Part shown: one piece after another, positions 16,493 through 25,102 of the stretch
Layout of the letters: every line of letters starts with the position of its first letter
How positions within the stretch are numbered: position 1 is the stretch's first letter
NCBI GenBank assembly: GCA_910578975.1
Contig: CAJTRZ010000020.1
Coordinates: 1-32,350 of the forward strand
From: an uncultured Eubacterium sp.
Lineage (GTDB): Bacteria > Bacillota > Clostridia > Lachnospirales > Lachnospiraceae
Length of the DNA: 32,350 nucleotides
Direction: 5' to 3'
Program-made: the position numbers and the translations under genes
The notes under the pieces: generated by a model
Databases searched by the model: none
Seen by the model: only the letters and a program-made list of their open reading frames with translations
What the model was told of the DNA's origin: nothing

Positions 16493-17122
16493 ATGATTGA
16501 CAAAGTTATTGAAAACAACAGAGTAAGTATTATAGGGGAAATTGTTTCAGAATTCAGATTTAGCCATGAAGTATTTGGCGAAGGGTTCTACATAGTAGAT
16601 GTATCTGTGGATAGGTTGAGTGAATTGACAGATGTAATCCCATTGATGGTTTCAGAACGTCTGGTTGACATTAATGAAGATTACCAGGGAAGATTAGTAG
16701 AGGTATCAGGTCAGTTTAGATCTTATAATCGTCATGAGGGAACAAAGAATAAATTAGTGCTTTCAATATTTGTTAGAGAATGGGAAGAAGTAGAAGAAAA
16801 TCTGGAGGTAGGAAAGACCAATCAAATTTTTCTTGATGGATATATATGTAAATCACCGATATATAGAAAAACGCCATTGGGAAGAGAAATTGCAGATTTG
16901 CTGATTGCAGTAAACAGACCATATGGTAAATCTGATTATATTCCATGCATTGCATGGGGAAGAAATGCCAGATATGCATCTACTTTTGAAGTAGGAGGAC
17001 ATGTACAGATATGGGGAAGAGTACAGAGTCGTGAATATGTGAAGAAAATAAATGAGGAAGAAAGTGAAAAGCATGTAGCTTATGAAGTGTCAGTAAGCAA
17101 ATTGGAATATATTGAAGATTAG
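16493..17122 (+). CDS. SSB-like protein with two predicted OB folds
   Basis: A 209-residue cytoplasmic protein without a signal peptide. The N-terminal half (about 8-100) reads like an OB fold (NRVSIIGEIVSEFRFSHE, then GRLVEVSGQFRSY). The C-terminal half (about 105-208) looks like a second OB fold of single-stranded DNA-binding type: NQIFLDGYICKSPIYRKTPLGREIADLLIAVNR, then YIPCIAWGRNARYA and HVQIWGRVQSREY. The acidic C-terminal tip of classical SSB is absent. Single-stranded DNA binding is inferred from the second domain. The housekeeping-type gene interrupts the secreted-protein region and has its own terminator, so it is probably not functionally linked to it. Confidence 0.75.
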   Translation: MIDKVIENNRVSIIGEIVSEFRFSHEVFGEGFYIVDVSVDRLSELTDVIPLMVSERLVDINEDYQGRLVEVSGQFRSYNRHEGTKNKLVLSIFVREWEEVEENLEVGKTNQIFLDGYICKSPIYRKTPLGREIADLLIAVNRPYGKSDYIPCIAWGRNARYASTFEVGGHVQIWGRVQSREYVKKINEEESEKHVAYEVSVSKLEYIED

Positions 17123-17123
17123 T

Positions 17124-17160
17124 AAAAACCGGGATGAAAATTCATCCCGGTTTTTATTTT
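17124..17160 (+). terminator. Terminator of the SSB-like gene
   Basis: A perfect 15-base stem (17124-17138 with 17141-17155) begins with AAAAACCGGG and runs into TTTTTATTTT. It is the clearest intrinsic terminator in the window. Confidence 0.93.
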
Positions 17161-17228
17161 GAATGTTGTTAAAAACATACTTTTATGGTAAAGTTAAAAT
17201 ATTAAAATGTACAAGAGGAGAGTAAAAA

Positions 17229-18935
17229 ATGAAAAAAATTATATCAGTTTTATTGTCATTTGCAATGGTCTTATCAATATTAGCAATTAATAGTAATCCA
17301 GTTGTAAATGCAGCTCAGCAGGAAGCAGAATGGAAAAGTAATGCGATTATAACACCGAAAGAAGGTGCATTGGTTGGTGCAGGTTATATTGACATTAAGT
17401 TTGACAGCACATTGGAAAATGCTGAGAGTTATACAGTTTACTTTGATGGAAAAAGTGAAAATCAGTTAGTGGACGGAACAATGGCTACAATGACGTTTGA
17501 TGCTGAAAGCGGAGTTACCACTCAGACTTGTGAAGTATATTCGGTTGCAGTAAAGGAAAAACATACGGCATATGTTACAGCAAAACTTAAAAATGGAACT
17601 ACAGTTACATCTGATATCAGGACCTTTTACCTTTCAAAAAAAGGTGTTGCCATGGGAGGAGATATGAGTGACACTGTTGAAATTGGAAAACTAAATATTT
17701 CGTGGTATTACAATTGGGCTACAGCGGCGTTTAACAGTAGTGTTGATGCAGGTGTTGCACATGTTCCGATGGTATGGGGAGCAGCACAATCTAATTTAAG
17801 AGAAATCAAGAATATAACAGACGATTCTAATTATATTTTAGGATACAATGAACCGGATATTGAGTCTCAGGCAAATCTATCAGCAGGAAAGGGGTTAGCG
17901 GCATGGAAATATGTTGCAGCCACAGGGAAAAGAACTGTATCACCGGCATTAGCTGTCTATAATGGTAGTTTTTTAGATAAGTTTCTGAAAACAGGAGATA
18001 CATATGATCCAACTCAAGAACCAGAGGATAATGAAGATGAAGATAGTACAACTGAAGGTGAAGTGATTCCTCTAGAAGGTGGATTTTATGCTGCTGTAGA
18101 TGTTGATGCAGTGGCATTACATAGATATGGTGGATGTAAAACAGATACAGATCCTGATGTTAGCAGATTGACAGATGCCATTGACTGGTTGTGGGAAAGA
18201 TATCATAAACCAATTTGGGTTACAGAGGTATCTGTTACTGGAATGAAAGGCGGTTACTCTGATTGGAGTTATCAGCATCCGGGTGCTTTAGAAAGAATGA
18301 AGAAATATGTGGCAAGTATCATTGAAGCAATGGACGCAGATGACAGAGTTGAGCGTTATGCATGGTTCCCATATAATGTTGAGAGTTCTAATGAGATTGA
18401 TGGATTAGATGGATGTGGAACAACAGCATTGTTTGACTATGAGTCTGGTAAATTTACAGAGTTAGGTATTTTATATTCAGAAATGGGAAATCCTGAAGGA
18501 TATAATCCACAGATTATTACGGAAGATGAAAAATATGTATGGGTGGACCCTTCTACAAAACCAACTGAAGTTCCTACAACTACAGAACAGCCGACAACAA
18601 AGCAGCAAGTAAATCCTACTGTAAAACCGACAACAGCCACTACGACAAAGATTACAAAGGTTCAATTAAAGCAAGTTAAAAATAATAAAAAGAGGGCTGT
18701 GTCTTTAAAATGGAAGAAGGTTAAAAATGCAAAAAAATATCAGATACAGTATTCATTGCATAAAAAATTTAAGTCTGGTAAGAAATTTAAAACAAGGACA
18801 AAATATACAAGTAAAATATCGTTTACAATAAAGAAACTTACAAAGAAAAAGACATATTTCTTTAGGATAAGAGCTATTAATGGGAAACAAATGGGAGCGT
18901 GGTCGAAGACAAAGAAAGTAAAAATAAAAAAATAA
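17229..18935 (+). CDS. Secreted GH128-family endo-beta-1,3-glucanase with basic Fn3-like domain (copy 1)
   Basis: A 568-residue exported glycosidase of the GH128 (Asl1-like) family. GAGGAG precedes the ATG. Signal peptide about 1-29; an Ig-like N-terminal module about 33-138 (GALVGAGYIDIKF...FYLSKKGV); GH128 barrel about 150-430; a Thr/Pro linker; a lysine-rich Fn3-like domain about 475-568. Catalytic glutamates are Glu208 in GYNEPD (acid/base) and Glu333 in WVTEVS (nucleophile); WYYNW and VPMVWG are further family motifs. Unlike the other copies it has an acidic insertion (about 256-285, EPEDNEDED...) before the VDAVALHRYGG strand, and it lacks the WFQPF/WWTPFW motif found there. A terminator follows (18942-18992). 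Confidence 0.9.
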   Translation: MKKIISVLLSFAMVLSILAINSNPVVNAAQQEAEWKSNAIITPKEGALVGAGYIDIKFDSTLENAESYTVYFDGKSENQLVDGTMATMTFDAESGVTTQTCEVYSVAVKEKHTAYVTAKLKNGTTVTSDIRTFYLSKKGVAMGGDMSDTVEIGKLNISWYYNWATAAFNSSVDAGVAHVPMVWGAAQSNLREIKNITDDSNYILGYNEPDIESQANLSAGKGLAAWKYVAATGKRTVSPALAVYNGSFLDKFLKTGDTYDPTQEPEDNEDEDSTTEGEVIPLEGGFYAAVDVDAVALHRYGGCKTDTDPDVSRLTDAIDWLWERYHKPIWVTEVSVTGMKGGYSDWSYQHPGALERMKKYVASIIEAMDADDRVERYAWFPYNVESSNEIDGLDGCGTTALFDYESGKFTELGILYSEMGNPEGYNPQIITEDEKYVWVDPSTKPTEVPTTTEQPTTKQQVNPTVKPTTATTTKITKVQLKQVKNNKKRAVSLKWKKVKNAKKYQIQYSLHKKFKSGKKFKTRTKYTSKISFTIKKLTKKKTYFFRIRAINGKQMGAWSKTKKVKIKK

Positions 18936-18941
18936 ATTATT

Positions 18942-18993
18942 AAAAAGAAGATTATCTTTATTCTGTTTCAGATTGAAGATAATCTTCTTTTTA
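18942..18993 (+). terminator. Terminator of GH128 copy 1
   Basis: A 17-base stem (18942-18958 with 18976-18992) runs from AAAAAGAAG to CTTCTTTTT. Confidence 0.9.
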
Positions 18994-19148
18994 TTGTTTA
19001 GGTTTTATAAATATTTTATAATGTTTATTAATTGGAAAGTATAGGGAAAATCCCTAATTGAAAGCAATACACCCTTCATGTTATATAAAAAAATACTATA
19101 GAATTACAAAAAAACAAATTTTTTTTGTATAAAAGTACTATTTTAGCA

Positions 19149-19224
19149 TTGATTTGAAACGCTATTTGTTGTATAATTACTATAACTGAAAATTAGACGT
19201 TTTCAAGTAATGAAAAAATTAGTT
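19149..19224 (+). promoter_or_regulatory. Promoter of the second binding-like gene, with the rest of the gap
   Basis: TTGATT (19149-19154), 17 bases and TATAAT (19172-19177) form a good sigma-A promoter. A short inverted repeat TGAAAA/TTTTCA (19187-19205) lies at the transcript start, and GAGGAGG precedes the ATG at 19241. The remaining A/T-rich stretch 18994-19148 shows nothing I can name. Confidence 0.7.
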
Positions 19225-19240
19225 AGAGGAGGAATTGAAA

Positions 19241-20383
19241 ATGAGAAAGATTTTCAAGAAAGTAATGGCAGGCGCTATGACAACAGTTATGGTTGCTTCA
19301 TTATTTGTTGGTGTAAGTGTTGCATCAACAACAGTTAAAGCAGAAGAAAAAGATGCTTCTTCTGCAATGACACCATGGGTAGTTTATTCAGCAGGACAGA
19401 TTACAAGATCTGTAGATCCTGATGGATGGCAGGTTAGATATTATAGTTCTTTTACTACTACAGCAGGAGAGACAAAGTCTGATTGGGATGCTAATTTCCC
19501 AAATAAGCAGTATGTAGATGGTGGAGAAGAAACTTGGACAACTACAAAGGTCGCAAATGGTTTTACTGCAAATATTGCTAATACTGGATGGGATGCTCAG
19601 TATGAAGGGGCTACTCGTGTAGGTGATAATCCATATATGTTAAAGGCTACAATGCCATCTATTAAATTGAAAGAAGGATACTTCTACAAAGTTTCTATGG
19701 ATTTAGCATGGACAAATAAAAAAGATGCTCCAGAGAAGAATGTTCAGATATTAGTAAATGATGCTAATACAAACAACCTTGACTCACAGAAAGTGAAAAT
19801 TCCATCAGGTTCTACAACTCATTTTGAAACACAGATGAGAGATGATGGTAATAGTAAAGTTGCTACATATGGAACAGATACTCTTGAAATCGTAATTGCT
19901 ATGGGTGCTTTTTTAGATTCATATGAGAAGGGTGATACAACAGAAAAGGTTGCAGCAGAAGGTACACTGAAAGTTGAAAATTTGAAAATTGTAGAGTTAG
20001 GAGAAGATCCAAATTATGAGAAGCCACCTGTACCAAATGATCCAACAAATCCAGGTGGAGATGATGTTAATAAACCAACAGTTAAACCAACAGTTAAACC
20101 AACAGTTAAGCCTACTACTCCAGTAGTTGCTGCTAAAAAATTAGCAAAAGTTAAAAAACTTAAAGCTGTTAGCAAGAAAAAAGGTACAGTTAAGATTACT
20201 TGGAAGAAAGTAAAGAATGCTAAGAAGTATCAGGTTAAAGTAGGTAAGAAGACTTATAATACTAAAAAAGTTAAATTAACAGTTAAGAAGGTTAAAAAAG
20301 GAAAAGTAGTTGTTAAAGTACGTGCTAAAGCTGCTGGATATAAAACATCTGCTTGGGCTACAAAGAAAGTAAAAGTTAAATAA
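19241..20383 (+). CDS. Secreted carbohydrate-binding-like protein with Thr-Pro linker and basic Fn3-like domain
   Basis: A 380-residue exported protein with no recognisable catalytic domain. ATG 19241 follows GAGGAGG; a TTG six bases upstream is in frame but less well placed. Signal peptide about 1-35. The beta-sandwich domain (about 40-255) contains FTANIANTGWDAQYEG, GDNPYMLKA and a late IVIAMGAFLDSYEKG...GTLKVENLKIVE strand pair, all echoed in the protein at 20477. A linker with three TVKP units follows, then a lysine-rich Fn3-like domain (about 300-380, KVKKLKAVSKKKGTVKITWKK). The domain order suggests adhesion plus ligand binding, with glucan as the likely ligand given flanking GH128 genes; this is inference. 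It is probably co-transcribed with the next gene. Confidence 0.8.
   Translation: MRKIFKKVMAGAMTTVMVASLFVGVSVASTTVKAEEKDASSAMTPWVVYSAGQITRSVDPDGWQVRYYSSFTTTAGETKSDWDANFPNKQYVDGGEETWTTTKVANGFTANIANTGWDAQYEGATRVGDNPYMLKATMPSIKLKEGYFYKVSMDLAWTNKKDAPEKNVQILVNDANTNNLDSQKVKIPSGSTTHFETQMRDDGNSKVATYGTDTLEIVIAMGAFLDSYEKGDTTEKVAAEGTLKVENLKIVELGEDPNYEKPPVPNDPTNPGGDDVNKPTVKPTVKPTVKPTTPVVAAKKLAKVKKLKAVSKKKGTVKITWKKVKNAKKYQVKVGKKTYNTKKVKLTVKKVKKGKVVVKVRAKAAGYKTSAWATKKVKVK
20072..20107 (+). repeat. Three perfect 12-base tandem repeats in the linker
   Basis: AAACCAACAGTT occurs three times head to tail and encodes the Lys-Pro-Thr-Val linker units. Exact identity at the DNA level indicates recent slippage and possible length variation between strains. 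Confidence 0.85.
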
Positions 20384-20410
20384 TAATTGTTAATTTATTT
20401 AATAATAATT

Positions 20411-20446
20411 TACAGGTGCCCAATACGTATGCATTGGGCTACTGTA
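20411..20446 (+). other. Hairpin between the two adjacent binding-like genes
   Basis: GCCCAAT (20418-20424) pairs with ATTGGGC (20433-20439), and TACAG (20411-20415) with CTGTA (20442-20446). No T tract follows, so it looks more like an RNA-stability or partial-termination hairpin than a full terminator. Confidence 0.55.
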
Positions 20447-20476
20447 TAGTTGAAGATATTAGGAGGAATACATATA

Positions 20477-21787
20477 ATGAAAAAAATCACAAAAAAGATT
20501 GTGGCTTCTTTTCTGTCATTGACTTTGGTGGTTGGTATGACAAGTAGCGTGTTTGCTGCGCATGCTGCAAATGGTACAAATGTTGCTGCAGGAATAAAGT
20601 GGTCATCTTTCTCAGTTTGTACTAAGGAAGATCATGTGGCAGGAGAAGATGGTTCCAAAGCCCATCCATGGTGTTGGTATCATTCACTGGAACACATAAA
20701 TACTCCAGAATTTCCAAATGGTCAGGTAGAGGGAACGCATTTTGCCACAAAAGGATATGTTGCAGCTGGAGCTACAGCATCAGCATTTCAGTTTTATGTT
20801 GCTAACTCAGGATGGGATGGAGAATATAATCCGATGACTGGAGAGTTGGCAGGCGACAACCCATATGGACTTAGAGTTTTATCCAGTGGATTTCCAGTAG
20901 AAAAAGGAAGAACTTACGATATCTCTTTTAAGGTTAGAAGTACATTAAAAGCAGAAATAGCAGTAAAAGATGAGTCAGGTAAAGAAGTAAAGGACGAGTC
21001 AGGAAATGTAGTTAAAAAGACTGTTACTAAAAAACACATTTTATTTAAGGCATACAATCCTACAGCACCAGGTGAGCCGGGAGTAGCATTTACATCAACT
21101 TCTGGTTGTACAGTGGGTGGTATGATTGAGACTGATTCAGCTACAGGAGAAAAGACTGTTACAGCAAAAATTTTAGTACCAAAAACATATGATGGTACTG
21201 TAGTTGCTATCAACTTTGCATGTGGAGCGTTTTTAAAGACATATCCGGATGAAATTGCAATGAGTGGAAGCTTATATTTTACAGATGTTCAGGTAAAAGC
21301 AGGAGCACAGTATGCTGTTAAATATACATATGGAAGTAAATTATACACTGAATATGTAAATTCAGGAGATAAGACATATGGTCATAATTTTGGAATCAAA
21401 GGAAAGACATTAACAGGTTACAAGAATGCTTCAACAGGAGCTAAATTTAACCTTAGTACACCAGTAAGAAGTAACTTGACACTTAATTGTATTTATACAG
21501 CAACAAAGAAACCAGGTAAGGCAAAAGTTAAAGTTGCAGCACAGAAGAAGAAAGCAAAATTAACATTTACAAAGATTGCCAATGCTAAGGGATATGAAAT
21601 TAAGTACTCTAATAAGAAGAATATGAAGAAGGCTAAAGTTAAGAGAACAACTAAGAAGAGCCTTACAATCAAGAAATTGAAATCAGGAAAGAAAACATAT
21701 TTCCAGATTAAAGCTTACAATATTGACTCAGCAGGAAAGAGAGTATATAGTAAGAAGACTGTTAAGAAGAATGCATTTATTAAATAA
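20477..21787 (+). CDS. Secreted carbohydrate-binding-like protein with InlB-type repeat and basic C-terminus
   Basis: A 436-residue exported protein. ATG 20477 follows AGGAGG (20461-20466); the open frame upstream has no ribosome site. Signal peptide about 1-30. The beta-sandwich (about 36-280) has YVANSGWDGEYNP, GDNPYGLRV and INFACGAFLKTYPDE...GSLYFTDVQV, matching the 19241 protein in order and spacing. Residues about 285-345 resemble the InlB B-repeat/Flg_new type (GYKNASTGAKFNL... followed by LTLNCIYT). Residues about 350-436 are the lysine-rich Fn3-like domain. There are two cysteine-containing aromatic stretches (HPWCWYHS) near the N-terminus of the sandwich. Function is inferred as surface-held polysaccharide binding; there is no catalytic motif I recognise. 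Confidence 0.8.
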   Translation: MKKITKKIVASFLSLTLVVGMTSSVFAAHAANGTNVAAGIKWSSFSVCTKEDHVAGEDGSKAHPWCWYHSLEHINTPEFPNGQVEGTHFATKGYVAAGATASAFQFYVANSGWDGEYNPMTGELAGDNPYGLRVLSSGFPVEKGRTYDISFKVRSTLKAEIAVKDESGKEVKDESGNVVKKTVTKKHILFKAYNPTAPGEPGVAFTSTSGCTVGGMIETDSATGEKTVTAKILVPKTYDGTVVAINFACGAFLKTYPDEIAMSGSLYFTDVQVKAGAQYAVKYTYGSKLYTEYVNSGDKTYGHNFGIKGKTLTGYKNASTGAKFNLSTPVRSNLTLNCIYTATKKPGKAKVKVAAQKKKAKLTFTKIANAKGYEIKYSNKKNMKKAKVKRTTKKSLTIKKLKSGKKTYFQIKAYNIDSAGKRVYSKKTVKKNAFIK

Positions 21788-21812
21788 GTATTTGCATATG
21801 AAGTTGTAATTG

Positions 21813-21860
21813 AAAGGGTAGAAAGGGTTATACAGATATAACTTATTCTGCCCTTTTTTA
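21813..21860 (+). terminator. Terminator after the third binding-like gene
   Basis: AAAGGGTAGAA (21813-21823) pairs, with one G-T pair, with TTCTGCCCTTT (21846-21856), and an inner GTTATA/TATAAC pair extends the stem. A T run follows. Confidence 0.82.
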
Positions 21861-21903
21861 TATAACATTTTGTTGATAATATTATAATATGGAGGTGATA
21901 GAT

Positions 21904-23478
21904 ATGGGAAAATTTAAGAAAATAGTATCTATGATGTTAGCTGTGGCAATGATGTTTTCTTGTATTACGGTTATATCAAATGTATCAGTTAAAGCGGATG
22001 AAGCAGTAACATGGCAGAAAAAAGCGATTGTAAGTCCGGCAGAAAACAAGTTAGTAGGAGCTGGTTATATAGATATAAAATGGAGTAATACTTTAGAAAA
22101 TACAAAACAGTATAAGGTTTATGTGGACGGAGTATTAAAGAAGACGCTTGCTCCAGCTGGTGAAATTATGAGTATTGAATTTTATACTACAAAAGTAAGT
22201 GCTCATAATACGTATATTGTAGCTGAATTAAAAGATGGTTCAAGTGTTAAAACGGACACACGTACATTTTATGTAACAAAAAAGGGTATTTGTGTTAATG
22301 ACAAAGATATGGGAACTAAGGTCGATCCAGCAGCAATGAATATTGGCTGGTATTATAATTGGGGCTCTAAATCATTTAAAGAAACTAATTTTAGTAATAA
22401 AAAGTTTCATGATTTAGAATTTGTTCCAATGATTTGGGGTGATCCAAATGAGGAATTCTCAACCATTTTTAACAGAGTAAAAAGTAACGGATACAAGTAT
22501 ATGTTATCTTATAACGAGCCGGATTTGAAATGGGAGTCAAATACAGATCCAGGAACAATGATATCGAGATGGAATATGTTTAGAGAAAATAAAGGGAGCA
22601 TTCGACTTGGCTCTCCAGCTACAGAAACATTTCAGATAAATTCAGACAAATGGTGGACTCCGTTTTGGAATGGCTTAACAGTTACAGAAAAAAATGATAT
22701 GTCTTTTATTGCAGTACATGCATATCAGCATTACTATGACAATGCAGACACAGCATTACAGTATCTACATGCAATTGATGAAATATATGCAAAATACCAT
22801 AAGCCAATTTGGGTAACAGAATTTGCTGTTGCAGACAGTTATAATAAGTTTAGCCCAACAAATCCGAAACATAATGCTCAGGTACAGGAGTTTATGAAGA
22901 TTGTTTTGAAAGGATTAAATGAAAGAAGTTATGTAGAAAGATATGCATGGTTTGATTTTAATCCAAAAGATGATGTAACAGGAGCTTCAGGAATTTTCCA
23001 TTATACAGGAGAGATTACTACATTAGGAAAAATTTATGCGAATATTGGTAATCCGGCCGGATATAAAAATCAGACATATAATGTAAGTTCTTCAATAGCA
23101 AAAAATACATCCATAGCTGCATGTGTGGCTGCTGTTGATACAAAGATTTATGGTTTAACATCTAAGAAAAAGGCATTTGGATATTCTTTTAAGGCAGTAA
23201 AAAGAGCTTCAGGATATCAGTTACAGTATTCGTTTAATAAAAAGTTTAAAAAAGCAAAAAAATATAAAACAAAAACTGTAAATTTGAAAGCAACTAAAGC
23301 AGCAACGAGAACAGGAACGATTAAGAAACTTAGTAAGAAGAAAAAGACATATTATGTAAGAGTTCGGGCTTATAAAGTTCTTAATGGAACAAAATATTAT
23401 TGTAAGTGGACAAAGGCGAAAAAAGTAAAGACAAAAGCAGTTGTTACGAAAAAGAAAAAGAAATCAAAGAAAAAATAG
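21904..23478 (+). CDS. Secreted GH128-family endo-beta-1,3-glucanase with basic Fn3-like domain (copy 2)
   Basis: A 524-residue exported GH128 enzyme. ATG 21904 has GGAGGTG (21891-21897) six bases ahead; the earlier ATG at 21889 overlaps that ribosome site. Signal peptide about 1-31; Ig-like N-terminal module about 34-135 (LVGAGYIDIKWSNTLEN, FYTTKVSAHNTY, FYVTKKGIC); GH128 domain about 145-385; Fn3-like basic domain about 415-510 ending in a run of lysines. Catalytic glutamates are Glu205 (YNEPDL) and Glu306 (WVTEFA). Substrate-cleft aromatics include WYYNWG and WWTPFW. The next GH128 starts 13 bases after its stop, so copies 2 and 3 form an operon. Confidence 0.92.
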   Translation: MGKFKKIVSMMLAVAMMFSCITVISNVSVKADEAVTWQKKAIVSPAENKLVGAGYIDIKWSNTLENTKQYKVYVDGVLKKTLAPAGEIMSIEFYTTKVSAHNTYIVAELKDGSSVKTDTRTFYVTKKGICVNDKDMGTKVDPAAMNIGWYYNWGSKSFKETNFSNKKFHDLEFVPMIWGDPNEEFSTIFNRVKSNGYKYMLSYNEPDLKWESNTDPGTMISRWNMFRENKGSIRLGSPATETFQINSDKWWTPFWNGLTVTEKNDMSFIAVHAYQHYYDNADTALQYLHAIDEIYAKYHKPIWVTEFAVADSYNKFSPTNPKHNAQVQEFMKIVLKGLNERSYVERYAWFDFNPKDDVTGASGIFHYTGEITTLGKIYANIGNPAGYKNQTYNVSSSIAKNTSIAACVAAVDTKIYGLTSKKKAFGYSFKAVKRASGYQLQYSFNKKFKKAKKYKTKTVNLKATKAATRTGTIKKLSKKKKTYYVRVRAYKVLNGTKYYCKWTKAKKVKTKAVVTKKKKKSKKK

Positions 23479-23491
23479 TTTGAGGTAAAAA

Positions 23492-24946
23492 ATGAAAAGG
23501 GTTAGAAAATTTATTACAGTGATAATGATTTTAATCATGTCATTATCAATAAATATATGGAATGGTACAGATGCAGAAAATTGTGTCTATGCAGATACAG
23601 TTTTCGCTATTACAAGTCCTTCAAATAATGGATTGGTGGCTGCTGGATATATAGATATCAAATGGAATTCTGTTTCTAATTCAAGTGGAGTGAAAAAATA
23701 TAAAGTTTATGTGGATGGAAGCTTTGTGGCTGAAACGACATCTACAAAATATGAGTTTTATACTACAAAGGTAAATTACCATACAGCATGGATTGAAGCA
23801 GAATTGAATAATGGTAAGAAACTTTATACTCCAACAGTAAAATTTGGTGTAACTAAAAAAGGATTAGGTCTTTCAGCAAATATGGGGGCTTATGTAAATT
23901 TAAAGTCTATGAAGTGTGGTTGGTATTATAATTGGGCGAATGTAGCAAGTACTGGAGAACAGTATAAGGGAGTTGAGTTTGTTCCAATGTTATGGAAAGA
24001 AACAAATGCAAATATCATTAAATCAAAACTGAATAATTTTGTTGCTCAGGGATATAAGTATTGTTTGTCATTCAATGAACCTGATTTGAAAAATCAGTGT
24101 AATATGTCTATGGAATCAGTGTTTAATTTATGGCCGGCAATGATGAATGATAATATTAAAATTAGTTCTCCCGTTACTGCACTTTGGCCGGAAAGTTCAA
24201 AGAATTGGTTTCAACCATTTATGGTAAAAATTAATGCTAATGCCAATTTAGATGTAGATTTTATATCAATTCATTGTTATCCAGATAATTGGAATGGTGG
24301 AAAGTCAATGGCAGACTGGTTCTTAAAGACTGTTGTAGACTGGACATGGGAAAAATACCATAAACCTATTTGGATTACCGAGTTTTCAACAGCTGGTCAG
24401 GGAATAACAAATGGTGGAACAGAATCATTTATTGAGTATGTCTTACCTGGTCTGGATGAAAGAGAATATGTAGAAAGATATGCATTTTTTTCATTTAATC
24501 GAGGAGCATTTGCAGGCGGATTGTGGTGGTATTCCAACGGAGCATTATCACCGGCAGGAGAAATGTATATGAAGAAAGGTAATCCTGTTACAGAATATAA
24601 AACAGGAAATGCTGTAAATCCATATAAACCATCTAGTACAACAAATGTTACTAAAGTGACAAAACCTGCTAAGGTAAAAATAAAGTCTGTTAAAAATCTA
24701 AAAGGAAGAAAGGTAAAGCTTTCTTTAAAAAAGGTAAAAGGAGCAGTTGGATATCAGGTAAAAATTGCTGAGAATAAGAAGTTTAACGGATATTGGAATA
24801 AAAATATAAAGAAAACATCTTATACATTTAAAAAGTTGGATAAAAATACACGTTATTATTTCAAAGTTAGAGCTTATGTAAAAAATGGAAGCAAAAAACT
24901 TTATGGTGCGTGGAGTAAAGCAAAAAATGTGAAGGTGAAAAAATAA
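23492..24946 (+). CDS. Secreted GH128-family endo-beta-1,3-glucanase with basic Fn3-like domain (copy 3)
   Basis: A 484-residue exported GH128 enzyme. GAGGT sits five bases before the ATG. Signal peptide about 1-34; Ig-like module about 38-130 (GLVAAGYIDIKWNSVSN); GH128 domain about 140-370; basic Fn3-like domain about 395-484. Catalytic glutamates are Glu196 (FNEPDL) and Glu297 (WITEFS). The WFQPFM motif with DVDFISIHCYPDNW is shared with copy 4, suggesting these two are the closest pair. It lacks the long Pro/Thr linker of copy 1. It ends the two-gene operon at the terminator 24961-24991. Confidence 0.92.
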   Translation: MKRVRKFITVIMILIMSLSINIWNGTDAENCVYADTVFAITSPSNNGLVAAGYIDIKWNSVSNSSGVKKYKVYVDGSFVAETTSTKYEFYTTKVNYHTAWIEAELNNGKKLYTPTVKFGVTKKGLGLSANMGAYVNLKSMKCGWYYNWANVASTGEQYKGVEFVPMLWKETNANIIKSKLNNFVAQGYKYCLSFNEPDLKNQCNMSMESVFNLWPAMMNDNIKISSPVTALWPESSKNWFQPFMVKINANANLDVDFISIHCYPDNWNGGKSMADWFLKTVVDWTWEKYHKPIWITEFSTAGQGITNGGTESFIEYVLPGLDEREYVERYAFFSFNRGAFAGGLWWYSNGALSPAGEMYMKKGNPVTEYKTGNAVNPYKPSSTTNVTKVTKPAKVKIKSVKNLKGRKVKLSLKKVKGAVGYQVKIAENKKFNGYWNKNIKKTSYTFKKLDKNTRYYFKVRAYVKNGSKKLYGAWSKAKNVKVKK

Positions 24947-24960
24947 TATTTTTATATAAG

Positions 24961-24992
24961 AGAAAAGGGTTGTAAAAGACCCTTTTCTTTTG
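24961..24992 (+). terminator. Terminator of the GH128 copy 2-3 operon
   Basis: AGAAAAGGGT (24961-24970) pairs with ACCCTTTTCT (24979-24988), an eight-base loop, then T residues. Confidence 0.88.
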
Positions 24993-25102
24993 CTATATTA
25001 TACAAGAGAAATATAAAAAAAGCATGATTGATAAAGGGGTAGAAACATAGGTGTTATCTACATTTATTTTTTGTGACAAATATAGATAGGAATGGATAAA
25101 GC

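Noticed and set aside
19149..19177. Catabolite-repression (cre-like) site at TTTGAAACGCTATTTG
   Set aside because: When aligned on the central CG it fails several fixed positions of the consensus.
20072..20107. CRISPR-like repeat
   Set aside because: The three 12-base units are adjacent without spacers and lie inside a coding frame; they encode a protein linker.
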